Positions 8,782 through 17,450 of a stretch of 42,307 nt of DNA are shown piece after piece. The stretch is from Planctomycetaceae bacterium (GTDB taxonomy: Bacteria > Planctomycetota > Planctomycetia > Pirellulales > Pirellulaceae). The notes beneath the pieces are model-generated. The model was given only the letters and a program-made list of their open reading frames with translations. It searched no databases and was not told where the DNA came from. The position numbers and the translations under genes were made by a program. Each line of letters begins with the position of its first letter. The first letter of the stretch is position 1. The DNA lies in NCBI GenBank assembly GCA_021298315.1, contig JAJTFC010000043.1, positions 1-42,307 of the forward strand, given 5' to 3'.

Positions 8782-9591
8782 TCAACCGATCGATTCGTCG
8801 ACGACAGGATTCGTCAGCGACCCGATCTTTTCGATTTCGATCGTCACAGTATCGCCATCTTTGAGATAGACCGGTGGCTTGCGTGCCCCGCCTACGCCAT
8901 GAGGCGTACCGGTAAGGATCACGGTGCCGGGCGCCAGTCGCGTCGAACCACTTAAGAATTCGATCAACGTCGGCACATCAAAGATCATGTCGTTGGTGTT
9001 CCAGTCCTGCATGACCTGACCATTAAGAATGGTTTTGATCGACAATGCGTTCGGATTGGGAATTTCGTCGGGAGTCACTAAAACCGGCCCGAGGGGGCAG
9101 AAGGTGCTGAAGGTCTTTCCACGGCACCATTGGCTACCACCGTATTTCATTTGCCAATCGCGAGCGCTGACATCGTTGGCGCAGGTGTAACCCAGGACGT
9201 AATCCAACGCGTTGGCTTTCGATACGTTGTAGCAGGGTTTGCCGATCACCACAGCAAGTTCGCATTCGTAGTCGACCGACTGGCTAGCGAGTTTACGCGG
9301 CAAAACAATCGGGTCGCCGGGGTTGCTCAGCGCACCGCTGTTTTTCATAAACAGCACGGGGAACTCCGGGATCGCTTGACCTCCTTCGGCCGCATGCTTG
9401 CGATAGTTCAGTCCGATGCACAGGATATCGCGAGGCTCGATCGGAGAGAGCAACTTGGTAACTTGGGCCGGCTCTTGCGTCTGAGTCCATTTCCCAAGCG
9501 GGTTGCCATCGATACGGAGTTGGCTGCCATCGGCTTGAACGCTGGCGAAGTGGATTTCAGAACGGGAGTCTTGGTAGCGAATGATTTTCAT
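8782..9591 (-). CDS. Fumarylacetoacetate hydrolase (FAH) family protein
   Basis: The product has 269 residues from the ATG at 9591 (MKIIRYQD, the normal family start). An in-frame GTG at 9606 adds five residues and has a nearer GGAG, so it is an alternative. The FAH C-terminal domain is clear: the GLNYRKHAAE signature (60-69), metal ligands Glu109 and Glu111 (DYECELAVVIGK) and Asp140 (ANDVSARDWQ), the RGKTFSTFCPLGP loop (158-169), and ILTGTPHGVGGARKPP near the C-terminus. Relatives act as ureidoglycolate lyase-like enzymes, 2-hydroxyhepta-2,4-diene-1,7-dioate isomerases, or 2,4-diketo-3-deoxy-sugar-acid hydrolases. Neighbouring aldolase, dehydrogenase and sugar-kinase genes favour the sugar-acid role, but this is inference. 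It follows the Ldh-type gene by 30 bp. Confidence 0.92.
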   Translation of the reverse strand: MKIIRYQDSRSEIHFASVQADGSQLRIDGNPLGKWTQTQEPAQVTKLLSPIEPRDILCIGLNYRKHAAEGGQAIPEFPVLFMKNSGALSNPGDPIVLPRKLASQSVDYECELAVVIGKPCYNVSKANALDYVLGYTCANDVSARDWQMKYGGSQWCRGKTFSTFCPLGPVLVTPDEIPNPNALSIKTILNGQVMQDWNTNDMIFDVPTLIEFLSGSTRLAPGTVILTGTPHGVGGARKPPVYLKDGDTVTIEIEKIGSLTNPVVDESIG

Positions 9592-9621
9592 TTGAACAAA
9601 CGACACTCCATGGGAGGAATA

Positions 9622-10686
9622 TTAAAAAAGCCAATTTGCCTGAACTTCGGTAGCTTGGGCGACGAGTTTGAGTTTTTCAAGCACATCGATCGGAAGGGGA
9701 ATCCCAGAGGATTTTGCTTGATGATATCGAGACCATTCTCGCTCGCCAGGTAGCAACACTCCCGAGGAGCCTTCGGCTTTGGGCGCATGATGGATCTGGT
9801 CGATCAGGTCTTGGAGCTGGGTATCAAAACGCTTGGGATCGGTGATGACTGAAACATCGATCGCAGTGAACGACGCGGTGTGATTCGATGGCTTGGAGGG
9901 GTCGTCAAAGAGCCAACTGCCAACGTTCCAGGTGTGATTGCCGCCTGGTAAGATCGCCGAGAGGATCTCGCACCATAGTCCGATGCCATACCCTTTGTGA
10001 CCGGCCATGGGTGCCAAGGAGGCTTGGGCAGGATAGAGCGATCCATCGGTGGTCGGTTTACCGTCAGGGCCGATGAGCCAAGTCTCTGGGATCGGCTCAC
10101 CACGTTGGCAAGCCGCGTAGACTTTGCCACCGGCAGTGGCTGCAGTGGCCATGTCCAAGAAGATCGGATCGGCACCAAGGCGAGGGATCCCATAAGCGAT
10201 CGGGTTGCTACCCAGGACAGCTTTGCAGGAACCCGGTGCGGCTACCGATGGTATGTCGTTGCCGGTAACCATCGTGATACAGCCTTGGCGAGCTCCCATC
10301 GATGCATAGTACCCGATGGCTCCGACATGGGCTGTGTGCTTGAGTCCAACATACGCGATCCCGGTTTGCTTGGCTTTTTCAACCGCAAGCTTCATCGCTC
10401 CGTGGCAACCGATCATCCCGAGGGCCGATTGGCCATCGATGATTCCCCAAGCTGGACCTTGTCGCTCGACGGTCGGTACAGCGCGAGGATCGTATCCGCC
10501 CGCTTGAAGTTTTTTGATGTATCCGATCAGGAGTTTCGTACCGTGGGTATAGACTCCCATCGCATCGGTTGTCACGAGTGTATCGGCGACGATGCCCGCT
10601 TGCTCGTTGGGCATGCCAGTGCTTTGGAGTGCTTGGGTGACAAAGTCTTCGAGAGCATCTAGCGGTACGTTCTGAGAATGCGTCAT
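9622..10686 (-). CDS. Malate/L-lactate dehydrogenase-type (Ldh2/MDH2) oxidoreductase
   Basis: The 354-residue protein belongs to the NAD(P)-dependent Ldh2 family, which is unrelated to classical lactate dehydrogenase. Its members oxidise or reduce 2-hydroxy/2-keto acids such as ureidoglycolate, diketogulonate, sulfolactate or piperideine-2-carboxylate. Diagnostic segments are VYTHGTKLL (catalytic His48), VGLKHTAHVGAIGYYA (nucleotide site), VLGSNPIAYGIPR, and PMAGHKGYGIGL. The ATG overlaps the stop of the DHDPS-like gene as ATGA, a strong sign of translational coupling. Substrate cannot be assigned, but pairing with a DHDPS-like aldolase and an FAH enzyme is common in catabolism of sugar acids or hydroxy-amino acids. 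Length is typical of the family. Confidence 0.92.
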   Translation of the reverse strand: MTHSQNVPLDALEDFVTQALQSTGMPNEQAGIVADTLVTTDAMGVYTHGTKLLIGYIKKLQAGGYDPRAVPTVERQGPAWGIIDGQSALGMIGCHGAMKLAVEKAKQTGIAYVGLKHTAHVGAIGYYASMGARQGCITMVTGNDIPSVAAPGSCKAVLGSNPIAYGIPRLGADPIFLDMATAATAGGKVYAACQRGEPIPETWLIGPDGKPTTDGSLYPAQASLAPMAGHKGYGIGLWCEILSAILPGGNHTWNVGSWLFDDPSKPSNHTASFTAIDVSVITDPKRFDTQLQDLIDQIHHAPKAEGSSGVLLPGEREWSRYHQAKSSGIPLPIDVLEKLKLVAQATEVQANWLF

Positions 10687-11606
10687 GACTTGACCGTATA
10701 CCCCAGGTCTCGCAGAAGTTTCGCGAGGGTTCCTCGAAGCGACTCAGGGAGCGGTGCGATCGGTGGTTCGGGATCGCCGACGGGAGGGCCGATCATGTTC
10801 AAAGCGGCTTTCATGGTCGAGAACCAGTGGGCACCTTCGCCGCGTGAATGGTAGGCTTGGAACTGCAATCGCATCAGGGGAGCGAGTTTGGTCCAGAGCA
10901 AGCGGGCTCGGTCGAGGTTCTTTTCCACGGCGATAGCGACATAGAGTTCTTTGGCGGCGCGGGGCACGGTGCTTGGGATCCCAGAGATCCAGCCATGAGC
11001 GCCATGGCAGAGGCCTTCGAAGGCCACTGTGTCGATGCCTGCGTAGATATGCAACTGTGAGTCGGTGGCTTGGAGTATCTCGCAGATACGATCTGGCTCA
11101 GGGTTGGACATTTTGATTCCGCCGATGGCCTTCTCTTCATAGAGTTTGAGCAAATGATCGGTCTTCAGATCCACAGCCGTCAGCGGGATATTGTGATACA
11201 GAACGATCGGGATCGAGACCGACTCGGCGATTCGTCGGTAATGATCCATGACTTGCGACGGAGTGGGAGCCATGTAGTAGGGTGGGACGATCAGGAGCGA
11301 ATCGGCACCATGCGACTGGGCGAATTGGGAAAGTTCGATCGTGCGGCGAGTCGAATAATCGTGGGTTCCGGCGACGACATGGACCCGTCCTGCGATTTTT
11401 TCCAGGGCGGTTGCGAGTACCTTTTTGCGATCTTCGCATTCCATCGCGACAAATTCGCCTGAGCTACCTAGAGGTGAGATCGCATCGACCCCTTCGGCGA
11501 TCAACCAATCCAGGTGCGGCCCTAGACGCGTCAGTTCGAGGGCACCTTGCGAACCAAACGGGGTGATCGACGAAGCGCACACACCATGAAAAAGAGGCTT
11601 AGGCAT
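10683..11606 (-). CDS. Dihydrodipicolinate synthase/N-acetylneuraminate lyase family aldolase
   Basis: The product is a 307-residue (beta/alpha)8 class I aldolase-type enzyme. It has the GSSGE pyruvate-carboxylate loop (47-51, in SPLGSSGEF), Tyr137 (VLYHNIP) and the Schiff-base lysine Lys165 (GGIKMSN). The family adds or removes pyruvate-like units; members include DapA, NanA, KDG aldolase and the 5-keto-4-deoxyglucarate and hydroxyproline-pathway enzymes. A catabolic member is likelier than lysine biosynthesis because of the neighbours. The ATG at 11606 is preceded by an AGAGAGAAC ribosome site. It is the first gene of the six-gene minus-strand operon and overlaps the Ldh-type gene by 4 bp. 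Confidence 0.92.
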   Translation of the reverse strand: MPKPLFHGVCASSITPFGSQGALELTRLGPHLDWLIAEGVDAISPLGSSGEFVAMECEDRKKVLATALEKIAGRVHVVAGTHDYSTRRTIELSQFAQSHGADSLLIVPPYYMAPTPSQVMDHYRRIAESVSIPIVLYHNIPLTAVDLKTDHLLKLYEEKAIGGIKMSNPEPDRICEILQATDSQLHIYAGIDTVAFEGLCHGAHGWISGIPSTVPRAAKELYVAIAVEKNLDRARLLWTKLAPLMRLQFQAYHSRGEGAHWFSTMKAALNMIGPPVGDPEPPIAPLPESLRGTLAKLLRDLGYTVKS

Positions 11607-11652
11607 AGAGTTCTCTCTTAGCGAACATTTGCTAATTCGATGACTTTTTTCT

Positions 11653-11667
11653 CTGACACTGCGTCAG
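11653..11667. promoter_or_regulatory. Small palindrome upstream of the aldolase operon, possible operator
   Basis: CTGAC-N5-GTCAG lies about 47 bp before the aldolase ATG in the only sizeable gap upstream of the operon. A TGAC/GTCA dyad of this size could bind a dimeric regulator, but no regulator gene is adjacent and a 5-bp arm can arise by chance. A possible -10 (TAGAAT, minus strand) lies just upstream with no good -35. Confidence 0.25.
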
Positions 11668-11787
11668 TAGCGTAAAGGTCTTCTTAACTTATTCTAGCAG
11701 TTTAGCTCAGTCCGACAGGGAGCAAATAGCCCACAGGGGCCTTGGTGTTATTTGGATGTTTCTCAAAAGAACACCGAAAGCCACCGA

Positions 11788-12756
11788 CTAAGTCGGGCTA
11801 GGCAAGCCATTGACGATGTGAACCAGTGGCAGATTGCGGATGGCATTGGCCGCGTGCAGAGCAGCCGACTGGCGAAGCTTTCGAACGGCTTTGGGGCTAG
11901 CCGATGCGATGTGCGAAGCTGCGATGACGTTGGGCATCGATCGCAAGGGGCTATCGATGGGGATCGGCTCAGGGTCGCAAACATCGATCGCAGCACCGCT
12001 GAAGTGGCCGCTTTGAAGTGCCTCGATCATCGCAACGGTGTCGATCAAATCCCCTCTTGCAAGATTGACGACGAGCGATCCGGGTTTCATCGTCGCGATC
12101 GATTCGCGATTCAGGAGTTTTTTGGTTTGCGGGGTCGATGGGCAATGGAGTGTAACGATATCGCAAGATGCGAGAAGCTCTGCAAGGGAAACTCCGCGAG
12201 CCCCATAAGTCTCGAGTTGTGCTGGATCAACCAGTGGATCATAAACGAGGATTTGGGGTTTGAAGGCTTTGAGTCGCAATGCGACTTCGCGACCGATACG
12301 TCCGAATCCCACGACACCGACAGTTTGGTCTTTGAGTGTCCGCATGTGGGACAGATCGGTTGCCAAACCCCATTTGCCTTGACCGATTGCGATGGTGTTT
12401 GGAACAACTTGGCGGGTCATGCCAAGGATAAATGCGAGGGTATGATCGGCGACTTCATCGATGCAATAATCGGGCACATTGCATACGGGAATGCCTTTTC
12501 GCTTGGCTGCTTGGAGATCGACGTTATCGACGCCGATCCCGTAGCGAACGATGACTTTGGCGCGTTGCATCGAGTCGATCACCTCAGCATTCACCGGCGC
12601 GAATTGCGTGATGACGGCGTCGGCGTTTTGAACCAACTCGATGAGTGCTTCGGGAGTTTTGCACTGCCCATCAATGACCTGTGCGATCGGATCGAGAATG
12701 GACTTCTCGATCTCTAGGTTTGCAAAGGTGTAGTCAGTGATCGCTACGGTTGGCAT
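11788..12756 (-). CDS. D-2-hydroxyacid dehydrogenase (D-3-phosphoglycerate dehydrogenase-like)
   Basis: The 322-residue protein has the two-domain fold of NAD-dependent D-isomer hydroxyacid dehydrogenases. The Rossmann motif is VGVVGFGRIG (Gly150, Gly152, Gly155). The catalytic triad is Arg234 (NLARGDL), Glu263 (DPEPIP) and His282 (ASHIASAS). The substrate-binding segment VRYGIGVDNVD (70-80) is well kept. The protein lacks the C-terminal ACT/ASB extension of long SerA enzymes, so it resembles the short 'C-terminal binding protein/hydroxyacid dehydrogenase' branch. It is separated from the aldolase operon by 181 bp, so may have its own control, but shares strand and general theme (2-keto/2-hydroxy acids). 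Only 13 bp separates it from the broken NRDE gene upstream. Confidence 0.92.
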   Translation of the reverse strand: MPTVAITDYTFANLEIEKSILDPIAQVIDGQCKTPEALIELVQNADAVITQFAPVNAEVIDSMQRAKVIVRYGIGVDNVDLQAAKRKGIPVCNVPDYCIDEVADHTLAFILGMTRQVVPNTIAIGQGKWGLATDLSHMRTLKDQTVGVVGFGRIGREVALRLKAFKPQILVYDPLVDPAQLETYGARGVSLAELLASCDIVTLHCPSTPQTKKLLNRESIATMKPGSLVVNLARGDLIDTVAMIEALQSGHFSGAAIDVCDPEPIPIDSPLRSMPNVIAASHIASASPKAVRKLRQSAALHAANAIRNLPLVHIVNGLPSPT

Positions 12757-12769
12757 GGCATCGTCTCAA

Positions 12770-13497
12770 TCAATCGACTTCGGCAGCTTCGGCGAGATCG
12801 GCATCCGCATCGGCCATTTCGACGGCTGCAGCGGCTTTGGATCGGGACTCACGAAGACCTCGGCTGAGAATATCCCGCAGAAGTGGCGAATAGTCCTCGA
12901 AGCGAGCTTCGCTGGCAGGACCGTCGGAGTATTGGAAAATCGCGTCGCGGGGTTTAGGCCCAAGTGCGATTAGGGTACTCGAGACGGTTCCGTAGTCACC
13001 ACCTTGGATCACCATACTGGCGCGAGCCAGTGGATTGGGGGTCCTGGCGAAAACCTTGCTTGCCACAGCTAAGAACTTCACAGGGGAGTCGAGATTTTGT
13101 AGCGTCAGCAAACGGCCAGCGAGTTGGACTCGCTCGTCGCGAGGATCGTTGAGATTTCGCCCTCCGATGATGCTCAGACCGGGTTGCAAATCGACAACTT
13201 CATAACGGCTAGGCGACTGGTAGGAGCCTTCAACACTTCTTTGACGAGCAATCCTCGGGAGCGATTCGAACCGAGGGGTTCGAAAACCCTGCGGTTGCAG
13301 ATCCCGACGAAAACTCCATGTTGATTGACTCCCAACCAAGTTCCGCCACTTCGTTGATCGAGGGGGCACAGAACGCGCGGTTTGCCAGATTGGATGCTCG
13401 GCGAATGACTTCGCCGATCGTAAAACTCCTCGCGGTTGGTGGCCACAAGGATCGGAGTCTCTGGAACCACGCGATATTGAATGGCGATCAAGCACAT
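12770..13497 (-). pseudogene. NRDE/TANGO2-family gene interrupted by a single frameshift
   Basis: The start at 13497 encodes a typical NRDE-domain N-terminus: MCLIAIQYRVVPETP, then the NRDE-like tetrad as NREEFYDRR, and GGTWLGVNQHGVF. In that frame translation stops at 13174 after about 107 residues. The remainder of the protein continues in a second frame down to 12770 (SRYEVVDLQPGLSIIGGRNL, then SSTLIALGP and FQYSDGPA). The two halves join cleanly around 13200-13240 if one base is restored, so either a base was lost in evolution or it is an assembly error. No slippery heptamer suited to programmed -1 frameshifting is seen at the junction. TANGO2-like proteins have been linked to haem trafficking and Golgi organisation in eukaryotes; bacterial roles are unclear. 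Confidence 0.8.
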
Positions 13498-13807
13498 CGC
13501 AACATCAGCACTTTCTATGGCTGGAGTGTGGGGAACGAGCCACGGCGCAATGGCCAGGATTCACGCGTACAAAGCGTGGTAGCAGGCCCGCAGTAGCCGT
13601 AGAATCTAACTTCCCCACCCAGGCGTAGTCACCCCCCAAAACGGAGGAATCGTCAAAATTGTTGAAATCTTGTCAAAATCCTTCCCACTCCCCGCAACCT
13701 ACGCAGCTTATAGAATCTCCACTAAAACCGATACCCAGTCGGATGTTGGTTGTTATACTCTGGCCTCTGAAAGCCCGTTTCCCCCACGACTCGCGTTTCC
13801 TGTTGGT
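13498..13807. other. Divergent promoter region between the NRDE gene and fabH-like gene
   Basis: About 310 bp separates the two divergent genes. No gene is seen. An in-frame TTG at 13670 extends the plus-strand reading frame but gives a 46-residue leader unlike KAS III enzymes. TATACT at 13755-13760 could be a -10 element for the plus-strand gene, but no good -35 accompanies it. Confidence 0.45.
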
Positions 13808-14851
13808 ATGATCAATACTTCGTTAGTCCCGAGTGGACGCAGTCGGCTCGGCAAATCGATTCCTGTCGTGATTGCATCGACCGGGATGTACGTGCCAGAG
13901 CGTGTCGTGAGCAATGAAGAGCTCTCTTCATTGGGTTGCGATAGCCAGTGGATCATTCAACGCACAGGCATTCGCGAGCGACGTTTTGCAAGGGACGATC
14001 AAGCCTCAAGCGACCTTGGATATCTTGCCGCTTTGGATTGCTTGAGCCGCGCTAAGGTCGATCCATCGCAGGTCGATTTGGTTTTGGTTGCAACGATCAC
14101 ACAAGACCACATGACGCCATCGACAGCGTGTATTTTGCAGCGCAAACTCGGATGCATCGCTCCGGCCTTTGACCTCAATGCAGCTTGCTCTGGATTCATG
14201 TATGGGCTTATCGTCGGTTCTCAGTTTGTGGCTAACGGATTAGCCCGAAACGCTCTGATTGTCGGTTGCGAAGTCATGAGTCGGACGGTCGATCCGAAAG
14301 ACAAAAAGACCTATCCGCTCTTTGGCGATGGTGCTGGCGCTGCGTTGCTCCAACCTCTCGAGGCCAGGCAAAGCGACAATCCGATAAGTGCATCTGGGAT
14401 TCTTGCCTTTACTCTGGGAGCCGAAGGGTCACCCGAAGCTTTGTGCACCCCCGGGGGAGGGTCTCGTGAGCCACTGACTCCTGAGGGGTTGGCTCAAGGC
14501 CGTCAGTACATGCAAATGGACGGCAAAAGTGTCTTTAAGTGGGCGGTTCGGTGCGTGGTCGACAGCACCAAAGATGTACTTGCAAACTCTGGATACACTT
14601 TGGACGACATCGATCTGATGGTCATGCACCAAGCCAACACCCGGATCATCGACGCAGTGCTCGATGATCTGCAGATCCCCGCCGAAAAGGTTCTGGTCAA
14701 TTTGGATCGTTACGGAAATACTTCGGCAGCCAGTATCCCACTTGCTCTTCATGAGGCGAACCTGCAAGGACGATTGCAAAGGGGTAAATTGATTTTGCTA
14801 TGCGGGTTCGGTGCCGGTTTGACTTGGGGCACCGCACTGATTCGCTACTAA
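13808..14851 (+). CDS. fabH: 3-oxoacyl-[acyl-carrier-protein] synthase III (FabH-type)
   Basis: The ATG at 13808 gives 347 residues. The thiolase-fold enzyme condenses acetyl-CoA (or a short branched acyl-CoA) with malonyl-ACP to start fatty-acid synthesis. The catalytic triad is complete: Cys127 in FDLNAACSGFMYGL, His274 in VMHQANTRI, Asn304 in YGNTSAAS. The CoA-binding arginine region QRTGIRERR (51-59) and the C-terminal GFGAGLTWG loop are present. The ORF can be extended upstream to a TTG at 13670, but the extra 46 residues match nothing in the family. Planctomycetes often carry several FabH-like paralogues, so it could also serve secondary metabolism. The gene is followed by a beta-propeller gene 46 bp downstream. 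Confidence 0.93.
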   Translation: MINTSLVPSGRSRLGKSIPVVIASTGMYVPERVVSNEELSSLGCDSQWIIQRTGIRERRFARDDQASSDLGYLAALDCLSRAKVDPSQVDLVLVATITQDHMTPSTACILQRKLGCIAPAFDLNAACSGFMYGLIVGSQFVANGLARNALIVGCEVMSRTVDPKDKKTYPLFGDGAGAALLQPLEARQSDNPISASGILAFTLGAEGSPEALCTPGGGSREPLTPEGLAQGRQYMQMDGKSVFKWAVRCVVDSTKDVLANSGYTLDDIDLMVMHQANTRIIDAVLDDLQIPAEKVLVNLDRYGNTSAASIPLALHEANLQGRLQRGKLILLCGFGAGLTWGTALIRY

Positions 14852-14897
14852 AGATCCACTGACGAAGATCCTTTTAGAAATCGGAGGGTTCGGCCCG

Positions 14898-16169
14898 ATG
14901 TCGATTCGAAACGTTGATCCTGCGGACCTTGTTTGCCGCATAAGCTTGTTCGCATGGGCCTTTGTGTCATGGCCTGTATTGTTTTCCAGTGCCGACTGGC
15001 CTGGCTTGCTAGGTCCTAAGCGGGATGGTTTTGCATCGAGCAGCCCTGTGCTCTCGGACCATTCGAAGAGTTCACCGAAGTTACTCTGGGAGATCGATGC
15101 TGGGCAAGGTTATGCGGGAGCAGCGATTCAGCAAGACCGCGTCGTGATGTTCTTTCGCGAAGGTGCAAACGATGTGATCCAAGCCGTTTCGCTCGGGCAA
15201 GGTGAGCCGATTTGGAAGACGACCTTTCCGGCGACGTATCGACAAGGAATCGATTCGGACACCGGTCCTCGTTGCGTACCTCAGATTGCTGACGGAAAAG
15301 TCTTTGCGCACTGTGCATCCGGCACACTTCACTGTGTTGAGTTGGCCAGTGGCAAGAAACTCTGGTCTCGCGAACTCCGCAAGGAATATGGAGCTGAGGA
15401 TGGTTACTTTGGAGCAGGAAGCACCCCTCTGGTTTTTGATAACTCGGTGATCGTCAATGTGGGTGGTCGCAAGAAAGGGGGTGTGGTTGCCGTGTCGCTT
15501 GCCGATGGCAAGACTCTATGGCAAGCCACCGATGCTGACTCGAGTTACGCTTCGCCAATCCTCTGGAACCAGCAGATTGTTGTTCCGACCCGTTTGGAAA
15601 CCTATGGTCTTAAGCCCACCGATGGATCTGTCTTGTGGAAGTTCCCGTTTGGCCAACGTGGACCGACGGTCAATGCGGCCACGCCGGTTGTAACCCAAGA
15701 GAACAATTTGTTTTTGACTTCGAGCTATGGCATAGGCTTTGTGATCGCAAAGCAAGATGGCCAGAAGGTCGAGATCCTTCAAAAGGGGGACGCCATTTCC
15801 AGTCAATACGCCACGCCGATCGCTGTTGGCGAGAGCATCTATGGATCCGATGGGCGCGAAGATGGTGGATACACGAGCTTCCAGTGCATCGACAGCAAGA
15901 CAGGCAAGTCGGTTTGGAGCGAGCCGGGCTTACCGATTTGCCATGTGATAGGACTCCCAGGGCAAGCAGGTGCGAATTTGCTTTTGGTCGGGATCAACGG
16001 GAAGTTGGTGTTGATCCCCGCCTCGCGTGAGGGTTTCAAGCCCATTTGGACGACCCAATTGCCTTTGTTAGAAGGAAAATACAGGGCTTTGCCCGCATTG
16101 AGCAAAAATTTGCTTGTGGTTCGAACCTCCGGCGGTTCCAATGCTAAATGGCGTTGTTTTGAACTGTAA
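14898..16169 (+). CDS. PQQ-like beta-propeller protein, exported
   Basis: The 423-residue product has a hydrophobic N-terminal stretch (about residues 12-31, CRISLFAWAFVSWPVLFSSA) that looks like a signal peptide or anchor; the mature part starts near ADWPGLLGPKRDGF, the planctomycete propeller start. Blade motifs include CVELASGKKLWSREL, AVSLADGKTLWQATD, LKPTDGSVLWKFPF and CIDSKTGKSVWSEPG. The ATG at 14898 has GGAGG 11 bp upstream. Function within the PQQ/BamB-like superfamily is not readable. It lies between fabH and the HtrA-like gene (18 bp to the latter), and may be co-transcribed with the protease. Confidence 0.87.
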   Translation: MSIRNVDPADLVCRISLFAWAFVSWPVLFSSADWPGLLGPKRDGFASSSPVLSDHSKSSPKLLWEIDAGQGYAGAAIQQDRVVMFFREGANDVIQAVSLGQGEPIWKTTFPATYRQGIDSDTGPRCVPQIADGKVFAHCASGTLHCVELASGKKLWSRELRKEYGAEDGYFGAGSTPLVFDNSVIVNVGGRKKGGVVAVSLADGKTLWQATDADSSYASPILWNQQIVVPTRLETYGLKPTDGSVLWKFPFGQRGPTVNAATPVVTQENNLFLTSSYGIGFVIAKQDGQKVEILQKGDAISSQYATPIAVGESIYGSDGREDGGYTSFQCIDSKTGKSVWSEPGLPICHVIGLPGQAGANLLLVGINGKLVLIPASREGFKPIWTTQLPLLEGKYRALPALSKNLLVVRTSGGSNAKWRCFEL

Positions 16170-16187
16170 TCTTGTCAGGCAAGCGTT

Positions 16188-17450
16188 GTGTCGACGGCGA
16201 TGAGCGAAACGAATCCCAACGAACCGAGCAACCATCCGTCGATGCCGCACATGGTTGGCTCGTCGCTGCTGAGCCTACTGATCGTGCTGGTGCTTTTGAC
16301 GGTTCTCAGATACCTATTGCCACCGATGCTCGAGTCATCCAGATACTCATGGCACCGTGGTCAACTGAGGGCCGAATACGAACAGTCTGGCCAAAATCTC
16401 CAACAGATTTCCTGGGAAGGGCTTTCCCAAATCTCTCGCTTGGTCACCAAGCGGGTTCAGCCGAGCGTTGTACACATTACGGTTTCGAATCAGCAGCCTT
16501 TGGATTCGATGTTGAGTCGCAAACCTAAGAACTTGATCCCAAAGGCAGGTCCCAATCGCGAGACGCGCGCCGGTGGGGATAACGGGATCGATAGCTTTGG
16601 AGCCACTGGCCAAGGCAGTGGGGTTATTGTTAGCAGTGATGGTTACATCCTCACGAATCACCACGTTCTAAGTGGCGGTGTCGAAATCACCGTTTATCTA
16701 GCAGATCAACGCATGCTCGCAGCAGAGATTGTCGGTGTCGACAAAACAACCGACTTGGCACTTTTGAAAATCGATGCCCAAGACCTTATGCCGATCGATT
16801 GGGGCAATAGCGATACAGTCGAAATCGGCTCGCCGGTTTGGGCGGTGGGAAGTCCATTTGGACTTACAGGATCTGTTTCGTTTGGGATCCTAAGCGGTAA
16901 GCATCGCGTCGATCTAAACGCCAACCCGCAGTATCGAAGTTCCCGAGAGAGGATATCGTCGCGTTACGCAGATCTCATGCAAAGCGATGTTGCGGTAAAC
17001 CCGGGTAACAGTGGAGGTCCATTGGTCAATGGCCGAGGCGAAATCATCGGCATCAACACCGCCATCGTTGGCGAATCTTATCGCGGCGTGAGTTTTTCGA
17101 TCCCATCGAACGTTGCCAAAGAAGTGCTCGATGAGCTCATCGAGCACGGACGGGTTCGACGCGGTTGGTTAGGAGTTGAACTTGTACCAGAAATTCTCTC
17201 AGATACCGCATTGGAAACACCTGCTGTTGTCGTTCGCGCAGTGGTTCCTGATTCCCCTGCAGCCCAAGCAGGCTTGGCACCCGGCGACCGGGTGATCAAG
17301 CTCAACGAGATCGAAGTGGTTTCTGTAGAACAAGCGATCGATACAATTCGCGACACATCGGCAGGAGAATCGATCCGAGTCCATTTGCAACGCGACGGTC
17401 AATCGATCGTCGTACAAGCCACCCTAGGAGAACTAAATTTCGCACCATGA
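16188..17450 (+). CDS. HtrA/DegP-family serine protease with one PDZ domain, membrane-anchored
   Basis: The 420-residue product has a single N-terminal transmembrane helix (about 25-44), then a trypsin-like domain with triad His159 (LTNHHV), Asp189 (KTTDLALL) and Ser275 (NPGNSGGPLV). One PDZ domain follows at about 325-415 (RRGWLGVEL, SPAAQAGLAPGD). This is the DegS/HtrA arrangement: an envelope quality-control or signalling protease facing the periplasm. A GTG at 16188 with AGG 8 bp upstream was used as start; the ATG at 16200 is four codons later and equally acceptable. The stop overlaps the start of the ThuA-like gene as ATGA. Confidence 0.93.
   Translation: MSTAMSETNPNEPSNHPSMPHMVGSSLLSLLIVLVLLTVLRYLLPPMLESSRYSWHRGQLRAEYEQSGQNLQQISWEGLSQISRLVTKRVQPSVVHITVSNQQPLDSMLSRKPKNLIPKAGPNRETRAGGDNGIDSFGATGQGSGVIVSSDGYILTNHHVLSGGVEITVYLADQRMLAAEIVGVDKTTDLALLKIDAQDLMPIDWGNSDTVEIGSPVWAVGSPFGLTGSVSFGILSGKHRVDLNANPQYRSSRERISSRYADLMQSDVAVNPGNSGGPLVNGRGEIIGINTAIVGESYRGVSFSIPSNVAKEVLDELIEHGRVRRGWLGVELVPEILSDTALETPAVVVRAVVPDSPAAQAGLAPGDRVIKLNEIEVVSVEQAIDTIRDTSAGESIRVHLQRDGQSIVVQATLGELNFAP

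Noticed and set aside
9130-9753. 207-codon plus-strand open frame over the FAH and Ldh-type genes
   Set aside because: Antisense to two well-supported genes and crosses their boundary.
11752-12717. Long plus-strand open frame opposite the D-2-hydroxyacid dehydrogenase
   Set aside because: It is an antisense shadow of a gene with complete catalytic motifs; its own translation has no recognisable domain.
13174-13260. Programmed -1 frameshift in the NRDE gene
   Set aside because: No slippery heptamer or obvious downstream stem; a plain single-base loss explains the break.
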